Shown: positions 32,839 through 42,294 of the stretch, piece by piece | How positions within the stretch are numbered: the first letter of the stretch is position 1 | Layout of the letters: the number at the start of each line of letters is the position of its first letter | Translations under genes and position numbers: made by a program | The notes under the pieces: generated by a model | What the model was told of the DNA's origin: nothing | The model's database searches: none | Seen by the model: the letters and a program-made list of their open reading frames with translations, nothing else | From: Caballeronia arvi | GTDB taxonomy: Bacteria > Pseudomonadota > Gammaproteobacteria > Burkholderiales > Burkholderiaceae | DNA length: 64,000 bases | Direction of reading: 5' to 3' | NCBI RefSeq assembly: GCF_001544695.2 | Contig: NZ_FCOM02000016.1 | Location: 1-64,000, forward strand

Positions 32839-34503
32839 TCAGAAGGTGCTCCAGCCTTCGCTGCGGGCAGGCGTGGCAGTTTGTGCGACGACGCGAGGCG
32901 CACGCGCGACGCGCGGCGCCGGCGATGTGAACGCAACCGCCGCGCCCTCCATCTTGAAAAAGGCCACCGCTTCGTTGAGCCTGCGCCCCTGATCTTCGAG
33001 CGACGAGGCCGCCGCCGCCGCTTCCTCGACGAGCGCTGCATTCTGCTGCGTGACTTCGTCCATCTGCGTGATCGCCTGATTCACTTGCTCGATGCCGCGT
33101 CCCTGCTCCGCCGACGCCGCCGCGATCTCCTGCATGATGTCCGTCACGCGCGCGACGGCCTGCGTGACTTCGGCCATCGTCGTGCCGGCTTCGTCGGCGA
33201 GCACGGAGCCGTCGCGCACCTTCGTCGTCGAATCCGCGATCAGTTCCTTGATCTCCTTCGCCGCCGTCGACGAACGCTGCGCGAGGCTGCGCACTTCGCT
33301 CGCCACGACCGCAAAGCCGCGGCCCTGCTCTCCCGCGCGCGCGGCCTCGACCGCCGCGTTGAGCGCGAGAATATTGGTCTGGAACGCGATGCCTTCGATG
33401 ATCCCCGTGATCTCCGCGATCTTCCCCGAGCTGTCGCTGATGCCGTTCATCGTATCGACCACGCGGCCGACGACATCGCTGCCCTTCTTCGCGATATCCG
33501 ACGCATTCGACGCCAGCGCGCTCGCCTGCTGCGCGTTCTCGGCGTTCTGACGCACCGTCGACGTGAGTTCTTCCATGCTCGACGCCGTCTCCTCGAGCGA
33601 CGCAGCCTGCTCTTCGGTGCGCTGGCTCAGATCGGTGTTGCCCGACGCGAGCTCCTTCGCCGCTCCGCCCACCGCGCCACTGCTTTCGCGCACGCGGGCG
33701 ACGGTTTCGGTAAGGCGCGTGTTCATCGTGGCGAGTGCGCGCAGCAGGTCGCCGGTTTCGTCCTTCCGCTCGGCGACGATGCGGCTCGTCAGATCGCCGC
33801 GCGCCACCGTCTGCGCGATGCTGACCGCCTCGCCGATCGGCACGGTGATCGAGCGCGTGACCGCGATGCCTGCGCCAGCCGCGAAGAGCGCCGCCACCGC
33901 GCACAGCGCGATCAGCACGTTGCGCTGTGCGTGGTAGCTGGCCTCGTCGGCGCGCACGATCTCTTCGCGTCGCGTAGCAGTGTAGGTCGCGTAGTCGTCG
34001 GTGGCTTTCACGAGTTGCGCGAGCAGCGGGCGGCACTGCTCGTCCAGCTTGGCGACCGCCTCCTCGTGCCGGCCCGCGAGCGCGGTGGCGACGATATCCG
34101 TCGCCACCGGCCCATACAGCGCCTCGACGCGCGCCATCTCGACGACGAGGCTCTTCGCCTTCTCGCTCGTATCGGTCGCGGCGGCGATCATGTCCTGCAA
34201 GCGCTTCAGCCGCGCCTGCACGTCCTCGTGCGCGCGCGTGACTTCGGCTTTCTCGAGCTCGACATCGGCGGGCTTCGTGACGAGCACGAGATTGCGCGCG
34301 GCAATCGCGCGGCGATCGACGGCCGTGCGGATCTGCGCGGCGACATCGGCCCGTGCGTTGATCCCGTTCACGTAATCGGCGAAGCTCTCCGTCGCACTCG
34401 ACAGCGCGCGCAGCGACATGCCTGCAACCAGCACGACCAGTACAGCCAGAATGCCGAATCCTGCGATCAACTTGTTCTTGATCGTGATGTTCTCGAGGTT
34501 CAT
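32839..34503 (-). CDS. Methyl-accepting chemotaxis protein (Tar-like topology)
   Basis: A 554-residue chemoreceptor. TM1 lies at about residues 10-31, a periplasmic four-helix-bundle-type sensor at about 32-190, TM2 near 191-212, then a HAMP domain and a long cytoplasmic signalling domain with the hairpin tip EGIAFQTNILALNAAVEAARAGE. The C-terminus ends EGWSTF, close to the xWxxF pentapeptide that tethers CheR and CheB in Tar and Tsr. The ATG at 34503 fits the start of TM1; the longer frame to 34578 is unsupported. The ligand cannot be predicted. No che genes are adjacent. Confidence 0.93.
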   Translation of the reverse strand: MNLENITIKNKLIAGFGILAVLVVLVAGMSLRALSSATESFADYVNGINARADVAAQIRTAVDRRAIAARNLVLVTKPADVELEKAEVTRAHEDVQARLKRLQDMIAAATDTSEKAKSLVVEMARVEALYGPVATDIVATALAGRHEEAVAKLDEQCRPLLAQLVKATDDYATYTATRREEIVRADEASYHAQRNVLIALCAVAALFAAGAGIAVTRSITVPIGEAVSIAQTVARGDLTSRIVAERKDETGDLLRALATMNTRLTETVARVRESSGAVGGAAKELASGNTDLSQRTEEQAASLEETASSMEELTSTVRQNAENAQQASALASNASDIAKKGSDVVGRVVDTMNGISDSSGKIAEITGIIEGIAFQTNILALNAAVEAARAGEQGRGFAVVASEVRSLAQRSSTAAKEIKELIADSTTKVRDGSVLADEAGTTMAEVTQAVARVTDIMQEIAAASAEQGRGIEQVNQAITQMDEVTQQNAALVEEAAAAASSLEDQGRRLNEAVAFFKMEGAAVAFTSPAPRVARAPRVVAQTATPARSEGWSTF

Positions 34504-34800
34504 GTTTGTGGGTTCTCTCAGGGTCTGTTCGACAGACAAACGGCGCCATTTGCGATCGCTTCCCACGGCATGCTGCACCGCACGAGCGAACGTTTGCCCG
34601 CGGATCGGACGGGGCGCTCTACTTGCTGATTACGGCGGCCCCATTTCCATCTGAAGGGTAAAAGATGCAGACGGTCCGCATTTTGTCCGATGCGTGCGGT
34701 CGAATCGGCCGATTCCGCTCCGTTAATTGCCTACATGCATCCGCGATCGGCGATACTGAACGCTCGTGCTCGCTTTCCTTCAATTCACCCTCGCGCTCCG

Positions 34801-36069
34801 ATGCCCGATTTCCTCGACTACCGCACGCCCCAATTCGAAGCCGCGCTCGCGGCGCTCCCGCCCACGCCCGCGTCGAACCTCGCCGCCGACGAACCCTACT
34901 GGCATGCGGTGCGCGCGCTGTGGCATCACTCCGACGCGCTGATCAATCTGGAGAACGGCTTCTGGGGCGCGATGACCGAGCCCGTCAAGGCGATGTTCCA
35001 GCACTGGACCGACCGGGTGAATCGCGAAACGACGCTGTTCATCCGGCCGCATCTGATGACGCTGTATCAGGGTTTGCGCGAGCGTCTCGCAGCCGCGATG
35101 GGCTGTGCGGTCGAGGAAATCGAGCTGACGCGCAACGCGACCGAAGCGCTGCTCGCGCTCATCAGCGGCTATAACCGCCTGGCGCCAGGCGATACCGTGC
35201 TTTACAGCGATCTGGATTACCCGTGCGGCAAGGACGCGATGGAATGGCTGCGCGAGCGGCGCGGCGTGACGCCCGTGCGGATCGTGATGCCCGAACCCGC
35301 GACGCGCGAAGCCGTGCTCGAAACGTATGCGAAGGCGTTGCGCGAGCATCCGCGCACGCGGCTCGTGCTGCTCTCGCACGTGTGCTTCGCGACGGGTCTC
35401 GTGCTGCCCGTCGCGGATATATCGGCGATGGCGAAAGATGCAGGCGCCGACGTGATCGTCGACGCAGCGCATTCCTGGGGCCAGCTCGATTTCGACGTGC
35501 CCGATCTGAACGCGCCGTTCGCTGCACTGAATCTGCACAAGTGGATCGGCGCGCCGCTCGGCTGCGGCGCGATCTATATCCGCCGCGGCCATGTCATGTC
35601 GATCGATCCGTATTTCGGCGACCGCACCTGGCCCGCCGACGACATCCGCGCGCGCGTGCACACCGGCTCGCCGAACTTCGCTGCGTGGTTCACGCTGCCG
35701 GCCGCGCTCGACGTGCACCAGCGCATCGGCGCGAAGGCGAAGGAGGCGCGTCTGCGGGCATTGCGCGATGCGTGGGCGGAACCCGCGCGCGCGCTGCCCG
35801 GCGTGCAGATCATGACGCCCGCGGATACGTCGATGAATTCGTCGATGAGCGCGGGCATCACCGCTTTCCGGCTGCACGGGCGTGCGACCAAAGACGCCTG
35901 CGACGCGATCGTCGCCGCATTGCGCGACCGCTTCGGCGTGTTCACCGTGACGCGCCCCGGCCCGGACTCGGGCGAAGTCGTGCGCGTGACGCCCGCGCTG
36001 TTCTCGACGATGTCGGACGCGGCGCGTTTGCTCGAAGGCATCGAAACGCTGTCGCGCGAGTCGAAATAA
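34801..36069 (+). CDS. Class V aminotransferase (isopenicillin-N-epimerase/cysteine-desulfurase fold)
   Basis: A 422-residue PLP enzyme. Recognisable blocks are LTRNATEALLALISGYN (phosphate-binding), VLLSHVCFATGLVLPVADI, VIVDAAHSWGQLDFDV (cofactor Asp and His) and LNLHKWIGAPLGCG with the Schiff-base Lys. The family includes isopenicillin-N epimerases and desulfurases; no catalytic mobile-loop Cys typical of IscS is evident. Start 34801 was chosen over the frame opening at 34690, which lacks family similarity. The gene stands alone. Substrate unknown. Confidence 0.85.
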   Translation: MPDFLDYRTPQFEAALAALPPTPASNLAADEPYWHAVRALWHHSDALINLENGFWGAMTEPVKAMFQHWTDRVNRETTLFIRPHLMTLYQGLRERLAAAMGCAVEEIELTRNATEALLALISGYNRLAPGDTVLYSDLDYPCGKDAMEWLRERRGVTPVRIVMPEPATREAVLETYAKALREHPRTRLVLLSHVCFATGLVLPVADISAMAKDAGADVIVDAAHSWGQLDFDVPDLNAPFAALNLHKWIGAPLGCGAIYIRRGHVMSIDPYFGDRTWPADDIRARVHTGSPNFAAWFTLPAALDVHQRIGAKAKEARLRALRDAWAEPARALPGVQIMTPADTSMNSSMSAGITAFRLHGRATKDACDAIVAALRDRFGVFTVTRPGPDSGEVVRVTPALFSTMSDAARLLEGIETLSRESK

Positions 36070-36072
36070 GCG

Positions 36073-36891
36073 TCAGCGCACGTCGAGGCGCTCGATCAGA
36101 CGTTCGAGCGCTTCGGAACACGGCGCTTCGATCTTGAGCGCGAGGAGCGCATCGGCGCGCGTCTTGCCGATGTTGATGGCGGCGATCGGCTTGCCGCTCT
36201 TCGCGGCCCACTCGCAGAAGCGATAGCCCGAATACACCATCAGCGACGATCCGACGACGAGCATCGCGTCGGCGGCTTCGAGCGAGCGCGCTGCGTCGTC
36301 GACGAGCGCGCGCGGCACGCTCTCGCCGAAGAACACCACGTCGGGCTTGAGGACGCCGCCGCAGCGCGTGCAGCCGGGCACATCGAACGAAGCGAAGTCG
36401 AGATCTTCGATCTGCGCGTCGCCGTCCGGCACTGCCGGCGCCGTGTAACCGACGAAACCCGGATTCGCCGCCTCCAGCATGCGCTGCACTGCCGCGCGCG
36501 TATGCCGCTCGCCGCATTCGATGCAACGTACCCGCCCGATATTGCCGTGCAGCTCGATCACATCGGGATTGCCCGCGCGCGTGTGCAATCCATCGACGTT
36601 CTGCGTGACGAGCCGATGCACCCGCGAGCGCGCCGCGAGCGCCCGCAACGCGTGATGTGCGGCGTTCGGCCGGGCCTTTTCGACCACCGGCCAGCCGATC
36701 AGGCTGCGCGCCCAGTAGCGGCGCCGCGCATAGTCGGAGCCGAGAAAATCCTTCAGCAGGATCGGCGCGCGGCCCGTCCGCTGGCCTTCGCGGTCGCGAT
36801 AACAGGGAATGCCCGACTCCGTGCTGATGCCCGCGCCCGAAAGCACGAAAAGCCGCGGATGCCGTTCGACGAATTCATGAAGCTGCTGCAC
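36073..36891 (-). CDS. Sir2-family NAD-dependent protein deacetylase
   Basis: A 272-residue sirtuin. The Rossmann opening VLSGAGISTESGIPCYRD, the catalytic TQNVDGLHTRAG and ELHGNIG, two zinc CxxC pairs (CIEC, CTRC), KPDVVFFGESVP and VVGSSLMVYSG are all present, which fits the SIRT4-like class II. It starts at a GTG with AAGGA seven bases upstream. It is divergent from the alcohol dehydrogenase gene. Deacylation of lysine is expected; target proteins are unknown. Confidence 0.93.
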   Translation of the reverse strand: MQQLHEFVERHPRLFVLSGAGISTESGIPCYRDREGQRTGRAPILLKDFLGSDYARRRYWARSLIGWPVVEKARPNAAHHALRALAARSRVHRLVTQNVDGLHTRAGNPDVIELHGNIGRVRCIECGERHTRAAVQRMLEAANPGFVGYTAPAVPDGDAQIEDLDFASFDVPGCTRCGGVLKPDVVFFGESVPRALVDDAARSLEAADAMLVVGSSLMVYSGYRFCEWAAKSGKPIAAINIGKTRADALLALKIEAPCSEALERLIERLDVR

Positions 36892-36995
36892 GTGCCGTCC
36901 TTTCCCGCGCGTGGGGTGCGCATCGTTCTCGTGAAAATATAAGGCGAAACCGCGCGCGTCGCTGGCCTTACCACTTTACTAATATTGAAATTGGC

Positions 36996-37024
36996 TTGAC
37001 CAAATGGACGCGGCTCGTTAGATT
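36996..37024 (+). promoter_or_regulatory. Sigma-70 promoter for the zinc alcohol dehydrogenase gene
   Basis: TTGACC at 36996-37001 and TAGATT at 37019-37024 are separated by 17 bases, 40 bases before the ATG at 37064. An AT-rich stretch just upstream (TTACTAATATTGAAATT) would suit a regulator site. Confidence 0.55.
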
Positions 37025-37063
37025 GTCGGACGCCCCACTCCAAAGACACCACGAGACAAAAGC

Positions 37064-38074
37064 ATGCTGACCGTCATTTGCGAAACGCCCGGAACCCTGA
37101 AAGCCGAACAGCGCGAGAAACCGCAGCGCGGCGAGAACGAAGTGCTGCTGCGCGTAAAGCGCGTCGGTGTGTGCGGCACGGACCTGCACATCTTCACCGG
37201 AAATCAGCCGTATCTTTCGTATCCGCGCGTGATGGGCCATGAGCTCTCCGGCGTGATCGAGGAAGCGGACCCGGCGAGCGGCCTGAAGGCGGGCGACACC
37301 GTCTACGTGATGCCGTATCTGTCGTGCGGCAAGTGCATCGCGTGCCGTCAGGGCAAGACCAACTGCTGCGTGAATATCCAGGTGCTCGGCGTGCATCGCG
37401 ACGGCGCGTTCACCGAATATCTGAATCTGCCCGCGCAATTCGTGCACAAGGCGGAAGGCGTGACGCTCGATCAGGCCGCGATGGTCGAATTCCTCGCGAT
37501 CGGCGCGCATGCCGTGCGACGCGCGGACGTTCAGCCGAAGCAGCGCGTGCTGGTCGTCGGCACCGGTCCGATCGGCATGGCGGCCATCACCTTTTCGCGG
37601 CTGCGCGGCGCGACCGTCACCGCGCTCGACACGCGCGAAGACCGCCTCGCGTTCTGCAAGCGCGAACTGAAAGCCGACGCGACCGTGCAGATCGGCGAGC
37701 ATGACAAGGAAGAACTGTCGAAGCTGACGAACGGCGAATTTTTCGATGTCGTCTTCGACGCGACCGGCAACTCGCGCGCGATGGAACGCGGCTTCGAGTT
37801 CATCGCGCATGGCGGCAAGTATGTGCTGGTGTCGATCGTGCCGGACCGCATCTCGTTCGCCGATCCGGAGTTTCACAAGCGCGAGGCGACGCTGCTCGCG
37901 AGCCGCAACGCGACGCCCGAAGACTTCGAGACCGTGCTCGCCGCGATGCGCAAAGGCGAAGTGCCCACCGATGCGCTCAACACGCATCGTCTGACGCTCT
38001 CCGACGTGCCCGAGCGCTTCTCGTCGCTGCTCGATCCGAAAGCGGGCGTCGTGAAGGCGATCGTCGAGTGCTAA
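37064..38074 (+). CDS. Zinc-dependent alcohol/polyol dehydrogenase (MDR family)
   Basis: A 336-residue medium-chain dehydrogenase. The catalytic zinc site is present (VGVCGTDLHIF, MGHELSGVIEE), as is the structural four-Cys lobe (CGKCIACRQGKTNCC). The nucleotide-binding turn reads VVGTGPIGMAAI, followed by LDTRED, where the acidic residue favours NAD. The sequence resembles L-galactonate/L-threonate-type sugar-acid dehydrogenases, but the substrate is not certain. The stop overlaps the converging GFA gene by four bases. Confidence 0.87.
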   Translation: MLTVICETPGTLKAEQREKPQRGENEVLLRVKRVGVCGTDLHIFTGNQPYLSYPRVMGHELSGVIEEADPASGLKAGDTVYVMPYLSCGKCIACRQGKTNCCVNIQVLGVHRDGAFTEYLNLPAQFVHKAEGVTLDQAAMVEFLAIGAHAVRRADVQPKQRVLVVGTGPIGMAAITFSRLRGATVTALDTREDRLAFCKRELKADATVQIGEHDKEELSKLTNGEFFDVVFDATGNSRAMERGFEFIAHGGKYVLVSIVPDRISFADPEFHKREATLLASRNATPEDFETVLAAMRKGEVPTDALNTHRLTLSDVPERFSSLLDPKAGVVKAIVEC

Positions 38075-38481
38075 GGAGTTGATCCCGGCGCGCCGCGTGC
38101 AAAGCGCGGGCGGCCTTGCGCGTCGTGCCAAGGCTCGGCGCTCTTGCACCAGATTTCATACTGCGGCGGATACAGCCCGGTTTCGTCGAAAATGCCGGTC
38201 GGCACTTCGATTTCATCCACGCCATCGAACGCCAGATAGACGGGCGAACCGCATGTCGGGCAATGATGGCGCTTGCCTGTCGCTGAACTTTCCCACGCCA
38301 CCGTATCGCCCGATACCTCGAACGCGGCGCGCGTGAAAACCGCGTAGACGCCGAACGGCGCGCCGTGAATGCGCCGGCACGTCATGCAGTGGCACAGATT
38401 CACTTCCTTCGGCTCGCCCGTGACGCGCACGCGCACCGCGCCGCATGCGCAACCGCCTGCGTGGATAGGCTGAGAGTTCAT
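38071..38481 (-). CDS. GFA-family (glutathione-dependent formaldehyde-activating-like) zinc protein
   Basis: A 136-residue protein with the GFA zinc-binding cysteine pattern: GGCACGAVR, LCHCMTCRRIHG and HCPTCGSPVY. Family members include Gfa, which adds glutathione to formaldehyde, though most have no proven activity. GGAGA lies eight bases before the ATG. It converges with the alcohol dehydrogenase gene and the two stops overlap. Confidence 0.87.
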   Translation of the reverse strand: MNSQPIHAGGCACGAVRVRVTGEPKEVNLCHCMTCRRIHGAPFGVYAVFTRAAFEVSGDTVAWESSATGKRHHCPTCGSPVYLAFDGVDEIEVPTGIFDETGLYPPQYEIWCKSAEPWHDAQGRPRFARGAPGSTP

Positions 38482-38538
38482 GCGTCGTGTCTCCCGCGAT
38501 CGGCAACGCCCGGCATGAGCCGGGCGCTGGCCGGTGAT

Positions 38539-39099
38539 TCATCGCACGAAGTAGCCGCGGTTCGACATGCAGTCGCTGTACGCGCGCCAGTAGCGCGCCA
38601 TCGGCGGTTCGGGCGGCGGAAGCGGCGGCATTTTCATGTCGCCGCCGTAGATGGCGTCGGATGCGCCGGGAGCCCCGGCCGCAATCGATGCGGGAAGCGT
38701 GGGCATCGCCGACGAAGCGTCGCGCGGCGCGGAAGCCCCCGCCATCGTCGCTGCCGGTGCGCCCGATGCCGCGACGGCCACCGCCACACCCGATGCCGGC
38801 ACTGCGGCCGAAGCCCCGTGCGCGCCCGATGCGCCCGATGCAAGCGCCGGCAACGGCGGCTCGACCGGACGCGGCGGCGTGAGCACGCGCGTTTCACGCG
38901 GTGCGTCGCGCGGTGCCGTCTGCGGCTCGCGCGCCATGTTCACTTTCGTCGTCTGGTTCGCGTAGCCGTAGCAGGCGGCGTTATCGACCGATTGCTGCCA
39001 CGGAGACTGGCTGCGTCCGGGCACGGTGAGCGGCTGCTGCGCGAAGGCGGCGCCACACGCCGCGAGCAAGGCGATTCCCGCGTAAGTGGAAGGTCTCAT
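38539..39099 (-). CDS. Exported Ala/Pro-rich protein of unknown function
   Basis: A 186-residue protein with a signal peptide (MRPSTYAGIALLAACGAAFAQ). The middle is low-complexity Ala/Ser/Pro/Gly (about residues 60-150), and conserved-looking ends surround it: WQQSVDNAACYGYANQTTKVN and ARYWRAYSDCMSNRGYFVR. One cysteine at each end may form a disulfide. The ATG at 39099 starts the signal peptide; the frame opens at 39156. No family recognised. Confidence 0.7.
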   Translation of the reverse strand: MRPSTYAGIALLAACGAAFAQQPLTVPGRSQSPWQQSVDNAACYGYANQTTKVNMAREPQTAPRDAPRETRVLTPPRPVEPPLPALASGASGAHGASAAVPASGVAVAVAASGAPAATMAGASAPRDASSAMPTLPASIAAGAPGASDAIYGGDMKMPPLPPPEPPMARYWRAYSDCMSNRGYFVR

Positions 39100-39302
39100 T
39101 GGCTTGCAGTTCCCCGATGCGGTGTTTTTTGTCGTTGCAGGCCGCGCCACTCGCACATGTCTCGGCGGCGCGAGTCTGCGCCGGGCCTGCTGTCAAGGAT
39201 ACCGCGGCCGCCAAACCGTCCACGCCAGAAGCACTGGCATCTTCCGCCAATTTTTCAGACGTGAGCGGCCCGGCGCACACGCACGGGCTGAAGCCGCGCG
39301 CG

Positions 39303-39947
39303 TCAGAACTTCATGCCGACACCGACGCCAATCACCCACGGATCGATCTTCAGCGAGCCGAGATCCGCGCCGTCGGCCGACGCGCTCGTGCGCATCCAGA
39401 TCTTCTTCAGGTCCGCGTTGACGAACAGGTTCTTCGCCACCTGCACATCGACGCCGGCCTGCAGCGCCGGGCCGAAGCTGCTGTGTTTGATCGACACCGG
39501 CGTGTCGCCGGCCTTCAGCTTGTCGTTATAAAAATAGGTGTAGTTCAGGCCCGCGCCTACGTACGGACGCACGCGTCCCGCGTGATTGAAGTGATATTGG
39601 AGGAGCAGCGTAGGCGGCAGCACGCCCACGCCGCCCAGCCCGCCGATGCTCGATGTCACCTGATGCCGCGACGTCGCGAGAATCAGTTCCATGCCGATCT
39701 GGTCGGTGAACATGTACGTGAAGTCGAGCTCGGGCACGATGGCATTGTTCACGCCGACGTTGAGCGTGCCGAGCGCGCCGCCCGCCGATACGTCGGGCTG
39801 GATGCTGATCGCGCGCAGCCGCACGAGAATGTCGCCCGCGTGGATGCCGTCCATCGAACTGTTCGACGATGCCTCGCCCGCTGCCTGCGCGGTACCTGCG
39901 AACAGCGCCGCGCATGCCATCACGATTGCCCCGAGACCTTTTCTCAT
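39303..39947 (-). CDS. OmpW-family outer membrane protein
   Basis: A 214-residue eight-stranded barrel. A signal peptide (MRKGLGAIVMACAALFAGTAQA) is followed by HAGDILVRLRAISIQPD, NAIVPELDFTYMFTDQIGMELI, GVGVLPPTLLLQYHF, VRPYVGAGLNYTYFY and the terminal strand ending VGMKF with a C-terminal Phe for BAM recognition. AGGAAAG precedes the ATG at 39947. OmpW proteins admit small hydrophobic compounds. Confidence 0.93.
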   Translation of the reverse strand: MRKGLGAIVMACAALFAGTAQAAGEASSNSSMDGIHAGDILVRLRAISIQPDVSAGGALGTLNVGVNNAIVPELDFTYMFTDQIGMELILATSRHQVTSSIGGLGGVGVLPPTLLLQYHFNHAGRVRPYVGAGLNYTYFYNDKLKAGDTPVSIKHSSFGPALQAGVDVQVAKNLFVNADLKKIWMRTSASADGADLGSLKIDPWVIGVGVGMKF

Positions 39948-40150
39948 TTCTATCTTTCCTACGTTAAAAATAGAATTGTCCCGGCACCCTCCCCCCGCGC
40001 CCTTGATGGCAGTCAATCGCGCGGTGCGCATGCACACTCGCACGCCGCAAGCTTGCGCGCCGACAAATAAAGCGTTCGAAAGCCACCGGAAAGCGGGTCC
40101 GCGTCTTGCTAACCCAAAGGGAAAGTGCAGAACAAAATGGGAGGCAGCAG

Positions 40151-40444
40151 ATGAGACCCACACTCAGCACACTCGGGCGCATGACGGGCATCCTGCTCGG
40201 CGGCACGCTCGCCGTCGTGGCGAGCGCTCAGCAGGCGCCGCAGAAACCGAACAAGCTCGACTACGACAGCACGCCCGCGTATTCGGAGAAGAACGTCACG
40301 CCGCCCGCGGCCGCAGCCGCGAAAGCCAGCGACGCGCTGAAGACGCGCCCCGGCGAACAATCCGCAGGCAAAGGCGCGAAGCCCGATCGGCCGAACGGCC
40401 TCGGCTTCGATGCGGGCGCGAGCGGCATGGGCAAGAAGCAGTAG
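40151..40444 (+). CDS. Small exported protein, unknown function
   Basis: A 97-residue protein with a signal peptide (MTGILLGGTLAVVASAQQ) and a mature part rich in Ala, Lys, Pro and Gly, ending GMGKKQ. GGAGG lies about seven bases before the ATG at 40151. It has no cysteines or recognisable domain and converges with the next gene. Confidence 0.65.
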   Translation: MRPTLSTLGRMTGILLGGTLAVVASAQQAPQKPNKLDYDSTPAYSEKNVTPPAAAAAKASDALKTRPGEQSAGKGAKPDRPNGLGFDAGASGMGKKQ

Positions 40445-40450
40445 CAGCGA

Positions 40451-40999
40451 TCACGCGTCGGACGGCTTGTCCGGCCACGGCCACGTCGCATAGCGCGATG
40501 TCTTCTTGGCCGCGGCCCTGGCGCCGCGCTTTTCCGCCGGCGCGGGAGCGGGAACGGGAGCAGGAGCGGACGGTTCGGCCTCGTGCGCCGGCGCCGCGCT
40601 GACCGCCGTCTCGGGCAAATCCTCGCCGAACCAAGGCACTTCCTTGCGCCGCTCTGCCGCATACGCATCCCAGCCCGCCGCGTTATCCGCGAAGAGATCG
40701 TGCTTCACGGTGTTGGCGAGCATCGGGCGATTCAAGGTTTCATCGAGCAGCCCTTTCGGCCACACGAAAAACGCGCCCGAAGCACGCCGGATGAAATCGC
40801 GCGGCGTCATCTTGACGTCGACGAAGCCGAGCAGCGTGAAGCCCGCGAGCGCATCGTTGCCCTTCACCGCATCGCCGATGCTCGCGTAATCGTCGGCGCA
40901 TTGGCTCAGGCAAAACACCGTCTCCAGCACATCGCCCAGATGCAGCAGCAGAGCGCGTCGTTCGTAGGGATCTTGCATGGCGGTCTCTTGTTTCGTCAT
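40451..40999 (-). CDS. Uncharacterised cytoplasmic protein with Ala/Pro-rich tail
   Basis: A 182-residue protein. The first 120 residues are globular (ERRALLLHLGDVLETVFCLSQCADD, FTLLGFVDVKMTPRDFIRRASGAFFVWPKGLL). The rest is Pro/Ala-rich with a basic stretch and ends RYATWPWPDKPSDA. The ATG at 40999 has GGAAC seven bases upstream; the Met at 40978 is an alternative. I do not recognise the family. Confidence 0.65.
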   Translation of the reverse strand: MTKQETAMQDPYERRALLLHLGDVLETVFCLSQCADDYASIGDAVKGNDALAGFTLLGFVDVKMTPRDFIRRASGAFFVWPKGLLDETLNRPMLANTVKHDLFADNAAGWDAYAAERRKEVPWFGEDLPETAVSAAPAHEAEPSAPAPVPAPAPAEKRGARAAAKKTSRYATWPWPDKPSDA

Positions 41000-41113
41000 T
41001 CGTTGTTCCGATATGTCGAGGGTGGATTCTTGGCACGCGCACTGCCGCACGTGCCGCGTTCATCTCGAATTTTAGCGAACCTGCCGTGACACGTCGGCGC
41101 GCGAGCGCTCGGG

Positions 41114-42082
41114 TCACTTCGCAAAGCGCGTGCGAAAGCTCAGCCGATAGTCGTTCGGCGACACCCCGAGCCGCCGCGCGAACACGAGCCTCATGCGGTC
41201 AGCCGTGCCGAAGCCGCAGTCGTACGCGACGGTTTTCAACGGCGTGTCGCTGCTTTCCAGCACGTTGCGGGCCGCGTCGACACGCGCGCGTTCGACGAAC
41301 TCATGCGGCGTCATCTGCGCGAGCTGCACGAAGGCGCGGGCGAAGTTGCGCTCGCTCATGCCCGCGACGCTCGCCAGTTGCGCGACCGACAGCCGCTCGC
41401 CAATGTGTTCCATCACGTAAGCCTGTACCTTCGCGACCGGCGAAGTCTCGTCGGCGGGCGCGCTCAGGTAAGGGCTGAACTGCGACTGGCCGCCGCGCCG
41501 CTGCGCAAACACGACGAGGCGCTTCGCGACCGCGAGCGCGACTTGCGCGCCGTGATCCTCGGCGACGAGCGCAAGGGCGACATCGATGCCCGCCGTCACG
41601 CCCGCCGACGTGACGAGATTGCCGTCGCGCATGTAGATGCGATCCAGCTCGACGCGTGCGTGCGGAAAGCGCTCGGCGAGACGCGGCGCGTTCTGCCAGT
41701 GCGTGGTCACCTCACGCCCGTCGAGCAGGCCCGCATGCCCGAGCGCGAACGCGCCCGTGCAGATCGAGCCGTAGCGCTCGCAGCGCGACGCAGTATCGGT
41801 GAGCCAGGCGATGAGATCGGCATCGGGTGCATCGACGGGAAGACGCGGGCCGCCCGCGACGAGCGCGGTGCCGTAGCGCGCATCCGCTTCGTCGAACGGC
41901 AAGTCCGCAATGAGCCGCGTGCCGTTCGATGCCCGCACGATGCGCTCCTCCGGACCGACGAGCGTGATCTCGTATGCGCTCGATGCGGGGATGAAGCCGT
42001 TCGCTTCCGCGAAGACATCGACGGGACCGGCGACATCGAGCGCCTGCACGCCCTGGAAGATTGCGATCGCAACTGTACGCAT
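41114..42082 (-). CDS. GlxA-family AraC-type regulator (DJ-1/PfpI-like sensor domain)
   Basis: A 322-residue regulator. The N-terminal 185 residues form a DJ-1/PfpI-like domain (VAIAIFQGVQALDVAGPVDVFAEA, YGSICTGAFALGHAGLLDG with the nucleophile-elbow Cys, VTSAGVTAGIDVALALV). Two AraC helix-turn-helix units follow (LSVAQLASVAGMSERNFARAF, LKTVAYDCGFGTADRMRLVFARRLG). Start 42082 opens the domain correctly. It is divergent from the HD-domain gene at 42295, a likely target. GlxA-type regulators typically respond to small nitrogen compounds. Confidence 0.9.
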   Translation of the reverse strand: MRTVAIAIFQGVQALDVAGPVDVFAEANGFIPASSAYEITLVGPEERIVRASNGTRLIADLPFDEADARYGTALVAGGPRLPVDAPDADLIAWLTDTASRCERYGSICTGAFALGHAGLLDGREVTTHWQNAPRLAERFPHARVELDRIYMRDGNLVTSAGVTAGIDVALALVAEDHGAQVALAVAKRLVVFAQRRGGQSQFSPYLSAPADETSPVAKVQAYVMEHIGERLSVAQLASVAGMSERNFARAFVQLAQMTPHEFVERARVDAARNVLESSDTPLKTVAYDCGFGTADRMRLVFARRLGVSPNDYRLSFRTRFAK

Positions 42083-42294
42083 CGGCGGGAATGTCCGTGA
42101 TGAGTTCGCGTGGCAGGAGACGGCGTGCGCTTGGCAGGCTTTCACGCGTCGTTCCGATTGAGGCGCGAAGGCGTTTTGCCGAGACTAAAGGCATCCGACG
42201 CGCTGCGCGATTTTAGCAACGCGCAGAGGTTCGCGTCGTTCACCGCCTTACTTCATCGACTTACTTCATCGCCCTACATCAAGGAGCCACACTC

